From: Bin87 sp965115825
GTDB lineage: Bacteria > Chloroflexota > Dehalococcoidia > Lucifugimonadales > UBA3495
Direction of reading: 5' to 3'
Length of the DNA: 64,000 nucleotides
NCBI GenBank assembly: GCA_965115825.1
Contig: OZ220464.1
Coordinates: 1,302,001 to 1,366,000 of the forward strand
Numbering within the stretch: the stretch's first letter is position 1; the number at the start of each line of letters is the position of its first letter. Of the stretch, positions 16,917 through 26,324 are shown piece by piece. The notes beneath the pieces were generated by a model. That model saw nothing but the letters and a program-made list of their open reading frames with translations, did not search any database and was not told the origin of the DNA. The position numbers and the translations under genes are program-made.

Positions 16917-18196
16917 AAAATTTTAGTGGTTTTGGAAAGTTCCACGGCCACGGGGTGCAAGTCCACGCCAGCGACCAGATCATTGACGATTTCCACCTGC
17001 GACTGGGGGCTGTCTGCCAGCTCCGGGTGTTGGGCGGCCTCCTCCATGAGCAGTTGGGAGGCATGGAAGAGGAAAGTGCCGGAGCCGCAGGAAGGGTCGA
17101 GGACGGCGGGGCCGTTAATCTGTCCGGCAACCGCCATATCCATGACTTCGCGGCGCCAATTGGGATCGAGGACTTCCTCACAGACGGCGCGGGCCAGCCA
17201 GTCAGGGGTGTAGTACTCGCCGAAGTCGTGGCGAATGTCACGTGCGATGACGGAGTGGTAGAGATTTTTGAGGGTATCGCGCCGGGCAGCCCGCCAGTCA
17301 TAACGGTTAACTTCCGCTAGCAAGGCGGCAAGAGCATGGGGGCCGTCGTCTCCCACGGCGTCAAGGAGCCAGGCGCCGAAGCCCTCGGTGAGGCGATGAT
17401 AGCGGACGTCATCTTGCGCGGCCTGCCGCTCGGGAGGGCGCAAGGTTTCGGCGACAGCGCGCGCAACTGCCACCAGCACGGTATGGCGGGCGAAAAGATC
17501 CCGCTCGGCGCTGCCGCTATGGGGGTTCAGGAATGCGCCGCGCAACATCAGACGCCACAAATCGCGCTTTACCCGGTACTCCGGAGAGTTTTCGCAGCGG
17601 GCGGCCAGGTCAATGAATGGCTGCACCAACTCCTCAGCCCATCGCGGATCGTCGGTGGGCGGCGCCATCTTGACGGTGCGGTTGACAAAATCATAAAGAT
17701 ATGTGAGCAGTGCTTCATCGTCATCCGGGCCGGTCAGGCGTAGAACGTTAACCGGTGTGAGCTTTTCTCCATCGGAGGCCTCGCGGCGGTAGTCGTAGAA
17801 GAACCACTCTTTGCCATCGGTGACGCCGGCGCGCCAGCCAACCTCATCAAACAGATTAGGCTGGTCAGTGAGAGCCTTCAGGTATCGGATAGCCTGCTCT
17901 TCGGGGGTTTCGGTCGAGCCGTCGGGCTTGACCCGGGCGTCGAGCTTTCCGGGCTTTTTGGTTTCAAAGACCACGTTGCGGCAGTACACATCAACAGGGC
18001 CATTGCCGGAGGGGTATTGCATCGCCAGGTGGGGATACTGCACGTCGGGAAACAGGCACTCCAGCACGTTGCGCAGACGATTGTCGATTTCAGCTTCGGC
18101 AACGCCGGCGGGCATCAGGCGGAGCTGAGCGATTATGTCGCGCGCTAAACCCCAGCGGGGAAAGCCGGTTATTATGGCTAGTTGTGGGCTGGTCAT
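16895..18196 (-). CDS. N-terminal half of a split type IIG-like restriction-modification enzyme
   Basis: 433 residues from the ATG at 18196 (GGAGCG upstream), ended early by TAA. The N-terminal part has the nuclease-type layout VYCRNVVFETKKPGKLD (about residues 70-86; an E-x-K element typical of PD-(D/E)xK), then a helical linker, then the methylase motif I PAVLDPSCGSGTFLFHA (about 373-389) and DLVAGVDLHPVAVELSKTT. The second half, with NPPW, continues in the same frame downstream. The intact ancestor would be a single-chain restriction and N6-adenine methylation enzyme of roughly 1030 residues. It is now split by a stop inside a palindrome and is probably inactive or made in two pieces. Confidence 0.75.
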   Translation of the reverse strand: MTSPQLAIITGFPRWGLARDIIAQLRLMPAGVAEAEIDNRLRNVLECLFPDVQYPHLAMQYPSGNGPVDVYCRNVVFETKKPGKLDARVKPDGSTETPEEQAIRYLKALTDQPNLFDEVGWRAGVTDGKEWFFYDYRREASDGEKLTPVNVLRLTGPDDDEALLTYLYDFVNRTVKMAPPTDDPRWAEELVQPFIDLAARCENSPEYRVKRDLWRLMLRGAFLNPHSGSAERDLFARHTVLVAVARAVAETLRPPERQAAQDDVRYHRLTEGFGAWLLDAVGDDGPHALAALLAEVNRYDWRAARRDTLKNLYHSVIARDIRHDFGEYYTPDWLARAVCEEVLDPNWRREVMDMAVAGQINGPAVLDPSCGSGTFLFHASQLLMEEAAQHPELADSPQSQVEIVNDLVAGVDLHPVAVELSKTTKILAFDTKA

Positions 18197-18354
18197 GGTT
18201 CGCTCCAAACCAAGTGGACTTGGGCGCGTCAATGTATAGTACTTTTGTGGACGGACGGTCAAGTAGGGGTTCCGTGCATCGCCGGGCGTGGACGCTTGGG
18301 CTGCGAGCGCGGGTGGGCGCGTGGGATGAAGTGTCTGCCGCGGCTGGCATCTTT

Positions 18355-18584
18355 CCCTGACGTTCCTGCAACGTCGCCCTTGCGACTTGGAGTTTGGACG
18401 CTACCTCGTATATCACCGTTGCCGAGTACTCTTCTGAAATAGCCCCCAACCAGGCGCATTGAACCAAGTCCCACAGCGATACTCCCACTGGCTTTTCAAG
18501 CGTGATTTTCAATCCAGGGTCGTCTTCGTCTTTGCCGGAAACGACCTGAATCAGGAGACGTGGTTCGTCGCTAAGAGAGTAACT
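18355..18584 (-). pseudogene. degenerate coding remnant upstream of the RM gene
   Basis: The 622-base gap 18197-18818 has no intact gene. On the minus strand a protein-like frame (SDEPRLLIQVV, KPVGVSLWDLVQCAWLGAIS, YEVASKLQVARATL) runs without a proper start, and another protein-like fragment (GVPLAKRSLSLLAS, GREVTLLATNHVS) lies just upstream in a different frame. Together they look like one small gene broken by a frameshift near 18560-18585. No family is recognised. Confidence 0.25.
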
Positions 18585-18818
18585 TCACGCCCCGTGTCCC
18601 ATTGAGACGCAAGCAACGAAAGAGAGCGTTTTGCAAGCGGAACTCCTATCTGCTTGCAACGGTCATAAAGCGACCCTCAAGTCCATTTGAACCGCTTTGC
18701 CCAGACATTTTGAAAGCCCCTCACGCCCCACGCTTTGACATCCCATACCGCCGGCGATACATTGGCAGTCCGCAGCCCACGCTGTTAACACACTGCCCCA
18801 GCGAGAAAATACTCTGCC

Positions 18819-20063
18819 ATGCCCCGCTTTGACGACTACACCGGCGAAAACCTGATCCCACCCTATCGCATCCTCGACCTCACCGACCGCCGCGCCGCCT
18901 TCTGTGGGCGACTCCTCGCCGACTACGGCGCCGACGTCGTCAAAGTCGAGCCGCCCTACGGCGACCCCTCCCGCCGTCTCGGCCCCTATCCCCACGACGC
19001 TCCCCACGCCGAGCGCAGCTTGGATTTCATGTTCTATAACACCAACAAGCGCTCCATTACCCTCGACCTGGAGCGCGAACCGGGCCGCGCCCTCTTCCGC
19101 CGCCTCGCCGCCGACGCCGACGCAATCATCGCCAGCTGCCGCCGCCATTACTTGGACGACCTCGGCATCGGCTTTGACACTCTGCGCGCCGACAACCCCG
19201 GCCTGATTACCGCCTCCGTTACCCCCTTCGGTTCTACCGGAGAATGGGCCGACTATCAGGGCGACGACCTGGTCGTGATGGCCGCCAGCGGCTATATGCA
19301 GATCACCGGCGAACCCGACGCGCCGCCCGTGCGACAAGGCAACGAGCACAGCCACTACCCGGCAGCCCAGTACGCAGCCGTCGCCATCCTGGCCGCCCTC
19401 TACCACCGCGACTTCGGAAATGGCTCCGGCCAGCACATCGACATCTCCTCCCAGGAAGCCCTCATCACCTACTACACCGACGCCCATCCCGCCCTGCTCT
19501 GGCGCAAACTGGGCCGGAACGTCACCCGCGTCGGCACCAACTCCACCTTGGTCATTCCCCTGGGCGCCTACCCCTGCCAAGACGGCTGGATTGCCGCCGG
19601 CGTCATCACCCCCCGCGAGTGGGACGCCCTCGCCCAATGGATCCACGAGGTCACCGGCAACGACGAAGTACTCAACGAAGCTTACCGCGGCGGCAACCAG
19701 GACCGCGCCCAATACATCGACATCATAACCGCCCTCTTCCTCGAATTCGCCGAAAACTTCACCGTTCAGGAACTGTTCCACGAAGGCCAACGTCGCAACC
19801 TCGTCTTCCTTCCCGTCAACGAAATCGCCGACCTCCTCACCGACCCCCAGCTCGCCGAGTCCGGCTTCTGGTGCGATATCCCCCACGCCGACCCCGCCAT
19901 CGGCTCCGTCAAATACCCCCTGGGCATATTCCACAGCGAAGAAGTCCAGCCGCGCCGACAACCGGCCCCCGCCTTGGGCGCCGATAACGCAGCCGTCTAT
20001 CAGGGCGAACTGGGCCTCACCTCCACCCACCTGGACGCCCTCAAAAACGACGGCATCATCTAA
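18819..20063 (+). CDS. family III CoA-transferase (CaiB/BaiF/Frc type)
   Basis: 414 residues, the usual length. It opens with PYRILDLTDRRAAFCGRLLADYGADVVKVEPP, the standard N-terminal strand-helix and CoA-binding region, followed by NTNKRSITLDLE and NPGLITASVTPFGSTG. The catalytic Asp is expected in YQGDDLVVMAASGYMQITG (about residues 146-164). The enzyme swaps CoA between carboxylic acids such as formate/oxalate or carnitine derivatives. It starts about 10 bases after a weak site (GAGAAAA). Nothing in the neighbourhood fixes the substrate, but the crotonases and the TPP enzyme in the window fit a carboxylic-acid-degrading lifestyle. Confidence 0.88.
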   Translation: MPRFDDYTGENLIPPYRILDLTDRRAAFCGRLLADYGADVVKVEPPYGDPSRRLGPYPHDAPHAERSLDFMFYNTNKRSITLDLEREPGRALFRRLAADADAIIASCRRHYLDDLGIGFDTLRADNPGLITASVTPFGSTGEWADYQGDDLVVMAASGYMQITGEPDAPPVRQGNEHSHYPAAQYAAVAILAALYHRDFGNGSGQHIDISSQEALITYYTDAHPALLWRKLGRNVTRVGTNSTLVIPLGAYPCQDGWIAAGVITPREWDALAQWIHEVTGNDEVLNEAYRGGNQDRAQYIDIITALFLEFAENFTVQELFHEGQRRNLVFLPVNEIADLLTDPQLAESGFWCDIPHADPAIGSVKYPLGIFHSEEVQPRRQPAPALGADNAAVYQGELGLTSTHLDALKNDGII

Positions 20064-20178
20064 AACCGTAATCCCCCAACAGCCCGCCATCCCCAAACCC
20101 TCACCACCCGCGCGGCCTCCCCCATCCCCAACCCTTCCCATCGTTCCCCCGAAAACCGAAACCGGCCCCATGCAGCAA

Positions 20179-20225
20179 CCCAAAATCCTGAAAATCCTGA
20201 AATCCCCACAACCCCGATTCTGACC
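20179..20225. repeat. divergent copy of the dispersed intergenic repeat
   Basis: The stretch CAAAATCCTGAAAATCCTGA followed by CCCCGATTCTGACCAAC resembles the repeat seen at 3666, 24168, 43143 and the array at 47479, with more changes. It lies between the CoA-transferase and the PPOX gene. Confidence 0.5.
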
Positions 20226-20257
20226 AACACCACCGCAACCGGAGGCGCAGCAGCAAC

Positions 20258-20749
20258 ATGGGAATACTCACCGACGCTATGAAGCACTCTCTAACCGAAC
20301 AGCGGCTGATTTTTGCCGCTACCGTATGCCCCGACGGTACGCCCAACCTCTCCCCCAAAGGCACCGTCATGGTCTGGGATGACGACCACATCCTGTTCAC
20401 CGACCTCGCCTCTCCCGGCACTATGCGCAACCTGGAAACCAACCCGGCAATTGAAATCAACGCGGTCAACGTCTTCTCCCGCCGCGGCTACCGCTTCAAG
20501 GGCATCGCCACAATTCATAAAGACGACCAGGTCGCTGCCGCCGTGCGGGAGCGGATGCGCAGCGGCCCGACCACCCTGCAAGGCTTGGCCGACCGGGTGC
20601 GCGCCGTCGCCCTGATTCAGGTGTCAGAGGCCCTCCCCCTGATTTCGCCAGGCTATTGGAGCGGCGCCACCGAAGCCGAAATGCGCCGCCAGTACGAAGC
20701 CTACTGGAACGAAGTCAACACACAGTGGCACACCCAGGCCGGAGAGTGA
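20258..20749 (+). CDS. pyridoxamine 5'-phosphate oxidase-like flavin-binding protein
   Basis: 163 residues with the split-barrel opening EQRLIFAATVCPDGTPNLSPKG, in which the strand with TPNLSPKG contacts the FMN phosphate, followed by ILFTDLASPGTMRNLETNP. Such proteins bind FMN or F420 and reduce or oxidise small molecules; many are annotated only as pyridoxamine phosphate oxidase family. The C-terminus (ISPGYWSGATEAEMRRQY) is typical of the subgroup. The GNAT gene follows after three bases, so they form an operon. Confidence 0.85.
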   Translation: MGILTDAMKHSLTEQRLIFAATVCPDGTPNLSPKGTVMVWDDDHILFTDLASPGTMRNLETNPAIEINAVNVFSRRGYRFKGIATIHKDDQVAAAVRERMRSGPTTLQGLADRVRAVALIQVSEALPLISPGYWSGATEAEMRRQYEAYWNEVNTQWHTQAGE

Positions 20750-20752
20750 GCA

Positions 20753-21211
20753 ATGCCCCCGCACCATCTCTCCGACATCATCGTGAAGCCGGTTGAAACC
20801 CCCGCCGAACTGGAAGGCGCCGTCTCCCTGCGGATGCGCGTCTTCGTCGGCGAGCAGGGCATCCCTGCCGCCGTTGAGGTCGACGAAGCCGACTCCGCCC
20901 CGGACACCGTTCACGCCATAGCCTTGCATCAGGGCGAAGTCATCGCCACCGGCCGGCTGCTCCCCGACGTGGATGGCAAAGGCCCACACATCGGTCGCAT
21001 GGCCGTGGCGCTGCAATGGCGGCGCAGCGGCATCGGCAGTCGGCTGCTCACATTCCTGGAAGAGCAGGGCCGGCTGCTCGGCTTTCGACAGGTCACCCTC
21101 CACGCCCAGGAATACGTAAAAGCCTTTTACGCCCGCCACGGCTACGAAGCGGTCGGAGAAACGTTCCTGGAAGTCGACCTGCCCCACCGCGAGATGGTCA
21201 AGCTCCTCTAA
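20753..21211 (+). CDS. GNAT-family N-acetyltransferase
   Basis: 152 residues with the order of the ElaA/GNAT type: LRMRVFVGEQGIP near the N-terminus and the acetyl-CoA-binding motif RMAVALQWRRSGIGSRLL (about residues 81-98; Q/RxxGxG/A signature RRSGIG). HAQEYVKAFYARHGYEAVGE at the end is the motif B arm. It transfers an acetyl group to an amine. GGAG lies about 8 bases before the ATG, and it is three bases from the PPOX gene. The acceptor is unknown. Confidence 0.85.
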   Translation: MPPHHLSDIIVKPVETPAELEGAVSLRMRVFVGEQGIPAAVEVDEADSAPDTVHAIALHQGEVIATGRLLPDVDGKGPHIGRMAVALQWRRSGIGSRLLTFLEEQGRLLGFRQVTLHAQEYVKAFYARHGYEAVGETFLEVDLPHREMVKLL

Positions 21212-21215
21212 CCCC

Positions 21216-21530
21216 CTATCCTACCCCGACCGTTTCCCCCACCCCATCCATCACGCGGACTTCCATCTTGGCGATGTGGCTCGTCGGCCGGTCCCCCAGG
21301 GCGCTGCGCTCCGGCGAGGCGAAGTAGGCCGCCTCCTTCTCCGCTATCTCCCCCGCGCTGTCAAAGCGGCGCACCCAGATGAACTCCGTGCCGTCGGCGT
21401 TCACATAGCTGGACACTACCGGAATGCCCAGCCGGTCATGCAGCGGGCGGATATGCTCATTAAACAGACCCACCCAGGAGTCCATCATCCCCCGGTTGAT
21501 GGTGTAAATGCGCAGTTGATATGTTGCCAT
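21216..21530 (-). CDS. NIPSNAP-family protein
   Basis: 104 residues starting MATYQLRIYTINRG, with the later element FIWVRRFDSAGEIAEKEAAYFAS, which are the hallmarks of the NIPSNAP dimeric alpha-beta-barrel fold. The biochemical role in bacteria is not known. It is convergent with the GNAT gene and lies 29 bases downstream of the enolase-superfamily gene on the same strand, with which it is probably co-transcribed. Confidence 0.82.
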   Translation of the reverse strand: MATYQLRIYTINRGMMDSWVGLFNEHIRPLHDRLGIPVVSSYVNADGTEFIWVRRFDSAGEIAEKEAAYFASPERSALGDRPTSHIAKMEVRVMDGVGETVGVG

Positions 21531-21559
21531 TGCTTCAACTCCTCCGGCAGTCAGCCGGG

Positions 21560-22645
21560 TCAGGCGATTTGATACTGGGCGATAGCGTCCCGGCTGAACG
21601 ACAGCCCCAGCCCGGGACGGTCGGGAACAACAATTTCGCCCTCCACAATGTCGGGTGTTTCATCAAACAGCCGCAGCGTCCACGGCATATACTCCACCGT
21701 CAGCCCGTTGGGTATCGCCGCTATCGTGTGAGCCTGCACCTCCGGTATCAGATGCGACACCACCGGCAAGTTGAACGCCTCAGCCATCCCCGCAATTTTG
21801 CGGAACGGCGTAATCCCACCGGCCCGCAGCAGGTCAATCATCACGATGTCAATGCTGCGCTGCTCCACCATATGCCGGAACGGACGGATGCCATAAACGT
21901 ACTCCCCCGCGCAGATTGGCGTCGTCAGCGCATCCGCAATCCGGGCCAGCCCCTGGTAATCGTCCCGGACGGTAACGTCCTCCAGCCAGAACAGATGGTA
22001 CTCCTCCACCATCCCGCCAATCTGAATCGCCTGGTTCACGCTCCAAAGCTGATTAATGTCGCACATCAAGTCAACATCAGGCCCGATAGCGTCGCGCAAC
22101 GTGCGGATGCGCGCAACCTCCAGCGCCGCCGTAGGTTCCGCCCCCATCTGAGTTTTCATCTGACGAAAGCCCTGCTCCACCAGGCGCGGCCCGGCCTCGG
22201 CTAGGTACTCCAGGCCCATCGGCCGCATCAGCGCCCCGCTGGCGTAAGTCGGCGCCCGGTCGCGGTAGCCCCCCAGCAGGCTGCACACCGTCTGCCCCAA
22301 CGCCTTCCCCTTAATGTCCCACACCGCCATATCCACGGCCGCCAGCCCCAGCGACAAAATCCCCTCTGGCCCTGCGGAGGCGCAAGCGTCCATCAGATTC
22401 CCCCAGACCGCTTCCGGATTCATCGGATCTTCCCCGACTGCCAGCGCCGCCAGGTCGTCCACCGCCCGCCGTAGCGCATGAACCAGCGGGCCGCCGAAAA
22501 AAGTCAGCCCAACCCCGGAAATGCCCTCGTCAGTATGCAGCTCCAGAATCACAAACTCCCTGGTTCCGGGCTGCTCAATGCCCACCACCAGCGGATTGTC
22601 AGCCGGAGTTTGCAGCACGCAAGTGCTTGCGCCGGTAATTCTCAT
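21560..22645 (-). CDS. mandelate racemase/muconate-lactonizing enzyme superfamily protein
   Basis: 361 residues in two domains: an N-terminal capping domain and a barrel with GFRQMKTQMGAE (the KxK-type catalytic base region near residue 165), metal ligands in DLMCDINQLW, FWLEDVTVRDD and CAGEYVYG, and the late catalytic His side in PEVQAHTIAAIPNG. These enzymes remove a proton alpha to a carboxylate, for example in acid-sugar dehydration or cycloisomerisation. The particular substrate is not clear. The LLM monooxygenase lies 220 bases upstream on the same strand, and the gap shows no feature. Confidence 0.85.
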   Translation of the reverse strand: MRITGASTCVLQTPADNPLVVGIEQPGTREFVILELHTDEGISGVGLTFFGGPLVHALRRAVDDLAALAVGEDPMNPEAVWGNLMDACASAGPEGILSLGLAAVDMAVWDIKGKALGQTVCSLLGGYRDRAPTYASGALMRPMGLEYLAEAGPRLVEQGFRQMKTQMGAEPTAALEVARIRTLRDAIGPDVDLMCDINQLWSVNQAIQIGGMVEEYHLFWLEDVTVRDDYQGLARIADALTTPICAGEYVYGIRPFRHMVEQRSIDIVMIDLLRAGGITPFRKIAGMAEAFNLPVVSHLIPEVQAHTIAAIPNGLTVEYMPWTLRLFDETPDIVEGEIVVPDRPGLGLSFSRDAIAQYQIA

Positions 22646-22865
22646 ATCACGTTCGCTCCATCCGTGTTAAATCGGCCCAATTAAATAAGCGCAGAACCGC
22701 CCGCGCAGGCTAGCACGCAGAGTTCCCCTATTCAAGAGTCGCCTCGCTCAATACCGGCGTACTAAAAGCGGCATTGGGGCGTACTTTGCCATCGTCCAGG
22801 CACGCATTTGACGGGCCGTAGCTCTCGCTAGCCGCATACAAGGGTTTTGTGCGCACAAAATTCGC

Positions 22866-23924
22866 TCAATCCTCCCGAAACTTCGGCATCACCTGTTCCG
22901 CCAGCAGCTTGAGCGAGCGTCTGGTCGCCTCCGGAGACATCAGCCCCCGATTGGTCAACATCAGGTTGCGGATGCCGGCGGCGTGCATCAGCTCCAGCTG
23001 CTCCGTCACCCGCCGCGGACTGCCCACCAGATTCTCAGCAGCGTCCGGGTCCGGCTTCGGCGCGTACCCGTCCCTCTGCATCGGCGGAACCTGCCGCGAC
23101 ATCGGAAACTCCGCGGGATTCCAACGCTGCCGATAGTCTTGCATTATCGAGTATGCCCGCAGATTCGCCGGCAGAAACTCATCCATCGCCTGGTCGTCGC
23201 TCTCAGCCAGGTGCATCTCCCGCCACACCCAGATTTGCTCCAGGTTGCGCTCAATCGCCTCCTCGCCGAAACCCGATTCGGCCATCGTGTCCCGGTACAG
23301 CGCAATGTCTCCGGCAACACTGTTCACCGAACGCCCCCGCAGCAGAATAGGCCGTCCAATGCGCGCCATCTCCACTATGGACTCCCGGTCGATGCACGCC
23401 CGGGCCAGCGGCGGATGCGGCTTCTGATAAGGCCGCGGCCGCGCCGACGGGAAAGCCGCCCGGTAATGTTCCCCGCGAAAATCCACGTCGTCCCTTGTCC
23501 ACGCCGTTACCAGCAACTCCTCCGCCTCTTCCATTTGAGCGGCCCCCAGCGCCGGGTCACTGCCGAACCCCAGATATTCAAAGGCGTTATAGTTGGAACC
23601 CTTCGCCGTTCCAACTATCAGCCGCCCTTGCGACAGGTTGTCCAGCAGCGCCGTCTGCATCGCCACCCGCACGGGATTATGCAGCGGCAGCTCAATTATG
23701 CCGAACCCCAGCAGCACGCGGCTGGTCTTCACTGCCACCGCGCCGGCGAACACCAGCGGATCGCCATACACGCACTCGCCGGTAAAGTAATGCTCCGCAA
23801 ACCAGATGGCGTCAAAGCCCAGCGCTTCAACCAGCTCCGCCTCCTCCAGACATTCCCGAATCGCTTCAGCGTCGCCCCCATCGTCAAACTTCATAGGGTA
23901 GAAAAAATGCCCAAATCGCATCAT
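22866..23924 (-). CDS. LLM-class flavin-dependent oxidoreductase (luciferase-like monooxygenase)
   Basis: 352 residues. It begins MRFGHFFYPMKF and has the TIM-barrel signatures EALGFDAIWFAEHYF (about residues 34-48), LPLHNPVRVAMQTALLDNLS and GRLIVGTAKGSNYNAFEY, as in bacterial luciferase-like FMN monooxygenases. Such enzymes insert oxygen into organosulfur, amine or ketone compounds with reduced FMN. Large families of these proteins are a known trait of SAR202 Chloroflexota. The start could be either of two adjacent Met codons. It is on the same strand as the enolase gene. Confidence 0.88.
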   Translation of the reverse strand: MMRFGHFFYPMKFDDGGDAEAIRECLEEAELVEALGFDAIWFAEHYFTGECVYGDPLVFAGAVAVKTSRVLLGFGIIELPLHNPVRVAMQTALLDNLSQGRLIVGTAKGSNYNAFEYLGFGSDPALGAAQMEEAEELLVTAWTRDDVDFRGEHYRAAFPSARPRPYQKPHPPLARACIDRESIVEMARIGRPILLRGRSVNSVAGDIALYRDTMAESGFGEEAIERNLEQIWVWREMHLAESDDQAMDEFLPANLRAYSIMQDYRQRWNPAEFPMSRQVPPMQRDGYAPKPDPDAAENLVGSPRRVTEQLELMHAAGIRNLMLTNRGLMSPEATRRSLKLLAEQVMPKFRED

Positions 23925-24167
23925 CTCTCCATCCGTCTATAAATCCATCCCCCGCCCATTCACCTATCCACGCCTCCATCCACCCGACTGTCAGGCTGAC
24001 GGAGCCGGCGTGATTATACCATCGCAGGCCCCCCGCCCATCGCTCCCGACGCCCAACTCCCCAGCGCTTCATCGTTGCCGCCCTTGGCCGCCATCATCAT
24101 TCACACCTCCGCCCCGTCACTCCCACTACCACCCGTCGCCCCGACAAAAGCCGCAACCCACCCCATA

Positions 24168-24217
24168 ACCCCCAATCCTACAAATCCCAAAATCCCGTAA
24201 ATCCTGATTCTGACAAC
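24168..24217. repeat. dispersed intergenic repeat unit
   Basis: A copy of the repeat with AAATCCCGTAAATCCTGATTCTGACAA spread over the segment, ending just before the stop of the TPP-enzyme gene. The 314-base gap 23925-24238 contains this copy and nothing else recognisable. Confidence 0.7.
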
Positions 24218-24238
24218 CCCCAAAACCCCCGGCGTTAG

Positions 24239-25909
24239 TCACAATGCCCCGTCAATCACCATGTCCAGGAGAGCGGGCTTGCCGGAGGCTAGGGCGCGCT
24301 CTACTGCCGGTTTGATTGCAGCGGGGTCGGTGATGCGCTCCCCGTGGACGCCCATGCTGTTGGCGATGGCCGCCATATCAAAAGGTGTGCCGAAGTCGGA
24401 GTAGAGCAGCTGGCCCCCGGAGGTTTCGGGCAGCTCCAACACGTCCCGCTGGTACACGTTGAAGTTTACTTTGAGCACGCGGTACATGCCGTTGTTGCAG
24501 ATGACGAACACGCACGGGATATTGTCGTTGGCCGCCGTCCACAGGCCCTGAATGGTCATCATGGCGCTGCCGTCGCCGATGATGCCGAACACGGGTCGGT
24601 CGGGATAAGCGCACTGCGTCCCCATGGTCGCGCCGATGCCGCCGCCGATGGACTGCCCCCGGTAGCCGCGCAGGTCGCCGCGACGCTCAGCTTGGAAGTA
24701 GTGGCGCAGCGTCCCCCGGTTGCTGATGGAGTCGTCAACGACCACGGCATTGTCGGGCAGCGCGGCGGCCAGCTCGGACATCATGCGGGCCGGCGACATT
24801 GGCTTGTGGTCCCACTTTTCAGCAACGGACTCCGCGAAGGCCGCGCGGCTGTCCCGCTTTTCGGCGGCGATGCCCTCCTTGCGCCGGGCGATTTCCGTCA
24901 AGTCCCCCGGCGACAATCGCTCCCGCAGGGCAGCGGTCAGGTCCGCCAGCGCCAGCCCGCAGTGGCCTACGATGCCCACGTCGGTAGGCTCGGAACGCCC
25001 GATGCGGCTGCGGTCAGAGTCGATGTGCGCCAGCCTGGCCCCAGCCGGCAGTATCACGTCGCCCCAGTAAAACAACTCTTCAAAGGGATCGCTGCCTACA
25101 GCCAGCACCAGGTCAGTCCCTTGCAGCACGGCGCGCTGTTCGGCGACGCGCAGGGAAAGGCTGCCCAGAAACTGGTCGTGCATCGTCGGGAATGCCACTT
25201 CCGCGCCCCGCGCCTGATACACTGGCAAGCCCATCAGCTCCGCCAGCTCAACGGCTTGCTCTACCGCGCCGTCATCAGAGAGACGGTCGCCTATCAACAA
25301 GATGGGACGACTGGCGTCCAGCAGGAGGGCAGCGGCCCGGGCAATACCCTCGGCGCTGGGCCGGGGCGCGTCATAGACGGGGCGGGACGGCGCGATATTC
25401 ATTTCGGCCATACCCTCCAGCGCATTGGAGGTAAGGCCGACGTACACCGGGCCTTTGGGGTGGCTGTTGGCTTCGTTGAAGGCTCGGCGTATCGCGCTGG
25501 GTATCTGGTCGGGATGAGACAGTTCCACCGACCACTTGGTGACCGGCCGCACCAGCTGAGCCAGGTCGGTCATGGTCTCATTGACCTTGCGGACATCGTA
25601 GTTAGCGGAGGTAACCACCATCGGGGTGCCGGTGTTGAGGGCATCCAGCATCAGGGCGATGCCGTTGGCCAGGCCGCTGTCCACGTGGAGGCTGACGAAA
25701 GAGGCCATGCCGGTAGCTCGCGCGTAAGATTCGCCCATGCCCACGGCCACGCTTTCCTGGAGCGTGAGGATATAGCGAAACTCAGGGTAGTCGCCCAGCA
25801 GGTCGATGATGGGACCTTCGCTGGTGCCGGGGTTGCCGAAAATATACTGCACGCCCTCGGCTTTGAGCATTTCCAGGAGGGCCTGCTTGCCGGTCATCAA
25901 TTGCGACAT
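24239..25909 (-). CDS. thiamine-pyrophosphate-dependent enzyme (benzoylformate decarboxylase/acetolactate synthase-like)
   Basis: 556 residues with three domains: an N-terminal pyrimidine-binding domain containing the catalytic Glu (LTLQESVAVGMGESYAR), a central Rossmann-like domain (LLIGDRLSDDGAVEQAVE) and a C-terminal diphosphate-binding domain with IGDGSAMMTIQGLWTAA and the terminal NN of VFVICNNGMYRV that completes the GDG-x-NN motif. N-terminal features (FGNPGTSEGPIID) are closest to benzoylformate decarboxylase-type 2-oxo-acid decarboxylases. The reaction is presumed to be decarboxylation or carboligation of an alpha-keto acid. It is monocistronic as far as can be seen. Confidence 0.88.
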   Translation of the reverse strand: MSQLMTGKQALLEMLKAEGVQYIFGNPGTSEGPIIDLLGDYPEFRYILTLQESVAVGMGESYARATGMASFVSLHVDSGLANGIALMLDALNTGTPMVVTSANYDVRKVNETMTDLAQLVRPVTKWSVELSHPDQIPSAIRRAFNEANSHPKGPVYVGLTSNALEGMAEMNIAPSRPVYDAPRPSAEGIARAAALLLDASRPILLIGDRLSDDGAVEQAVELAELMGLPVYQARGAEVAFPTMHDQFLGSLSLRVAEQRAVLQGTDLVLAVGSDPFEELFYWGDVILPAGARLAHIDSDRSRIGRSEPTDVGIVGHCGLALADLTAALRERLSPGDLTEIARRKEGIAAEKRDSRAAFAESVAEKWDHKPMSPARMMSELAAALPDNAVVVDDSISNRGTLRHYFQAERRGDLRGYRGQSIGGGIGATMGTQCAYPDRPVFGIIGDGSAMMTIQGLWTAANDNIPCVFVICNNGMYRVLKVNFNVYQRDVLELPETSGGQLLYSDFGTPFDMAAIANSMGVHGERITDPAAIKPAVERALASGKPALLDMVIDGAL

Positions 25910-26094
25910 CGTTCGTCTCCGATTGGGTCGGGTATTGGGCAGGTGAATGGCTCTGTTGGCATACCGCCGCCCGCCTGTTCCGCCACCGGCAGTTCAGTCT
26001 GCCACGCAATTCTACACCAAACAAGTCTGGGCGACGTTACCCAACTGCCGCCGCCGGCGTCACAATGCGACGCAACCGCCGGCAAGGAGGAAAG

Positions 26095-26181
26095 ATGACG
26101 AATACATGCCGTTTGGTTGATCCGGCGTATAGGACGAAAACCGAACCAAATACCCAAACCGGATGTCTGATTGAGTATTGA
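26095..26181 (+). CDS. possible 28-residue small protein
   Basis: A small frame in the 415-base gap 25910-26324. Its ATG has an ideal AAGGAGG site with 4-5 bases spacing, and it encodes MTNTCRLVDPAYRTK then a short tail with a second Cys (GCLIEY). The ribosome site is the main support. There is no known family and no paralogue in the window. The rest of the gap holds nothing recognisable. Confidence 0.25.
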   Translation: MTNTCRLVDPAYRTKTEPNTQTGCLIEY

Positions 26182-26324
26182 GGCCCGTTTCGGCGCCTAT
26201 CTGTTCAACTACCATCAACGAGGCTGCCTGCCCGTAAAATACGGAGCTACCCCAGCTTGACCTGGCGCGTTCCCCCTGGCAACTTAGAGGTTACAATGCA
26301 AACCCCACCGCAAATGAGGCGAAT

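Noticed and set aside
18663..20183. A 506-residue Gly/Val-rich frame opposite the CoA-transferase.
   Set aside because: It is a shadow caused by high GC; the CoA-transferase has all family motifs.
24344..26098. A 584-residue plus-strand frame opposite the TPP enzyme.
   Set aside because: It is a shadow with no motif, while the TPP enzyme on the other strand is complete.
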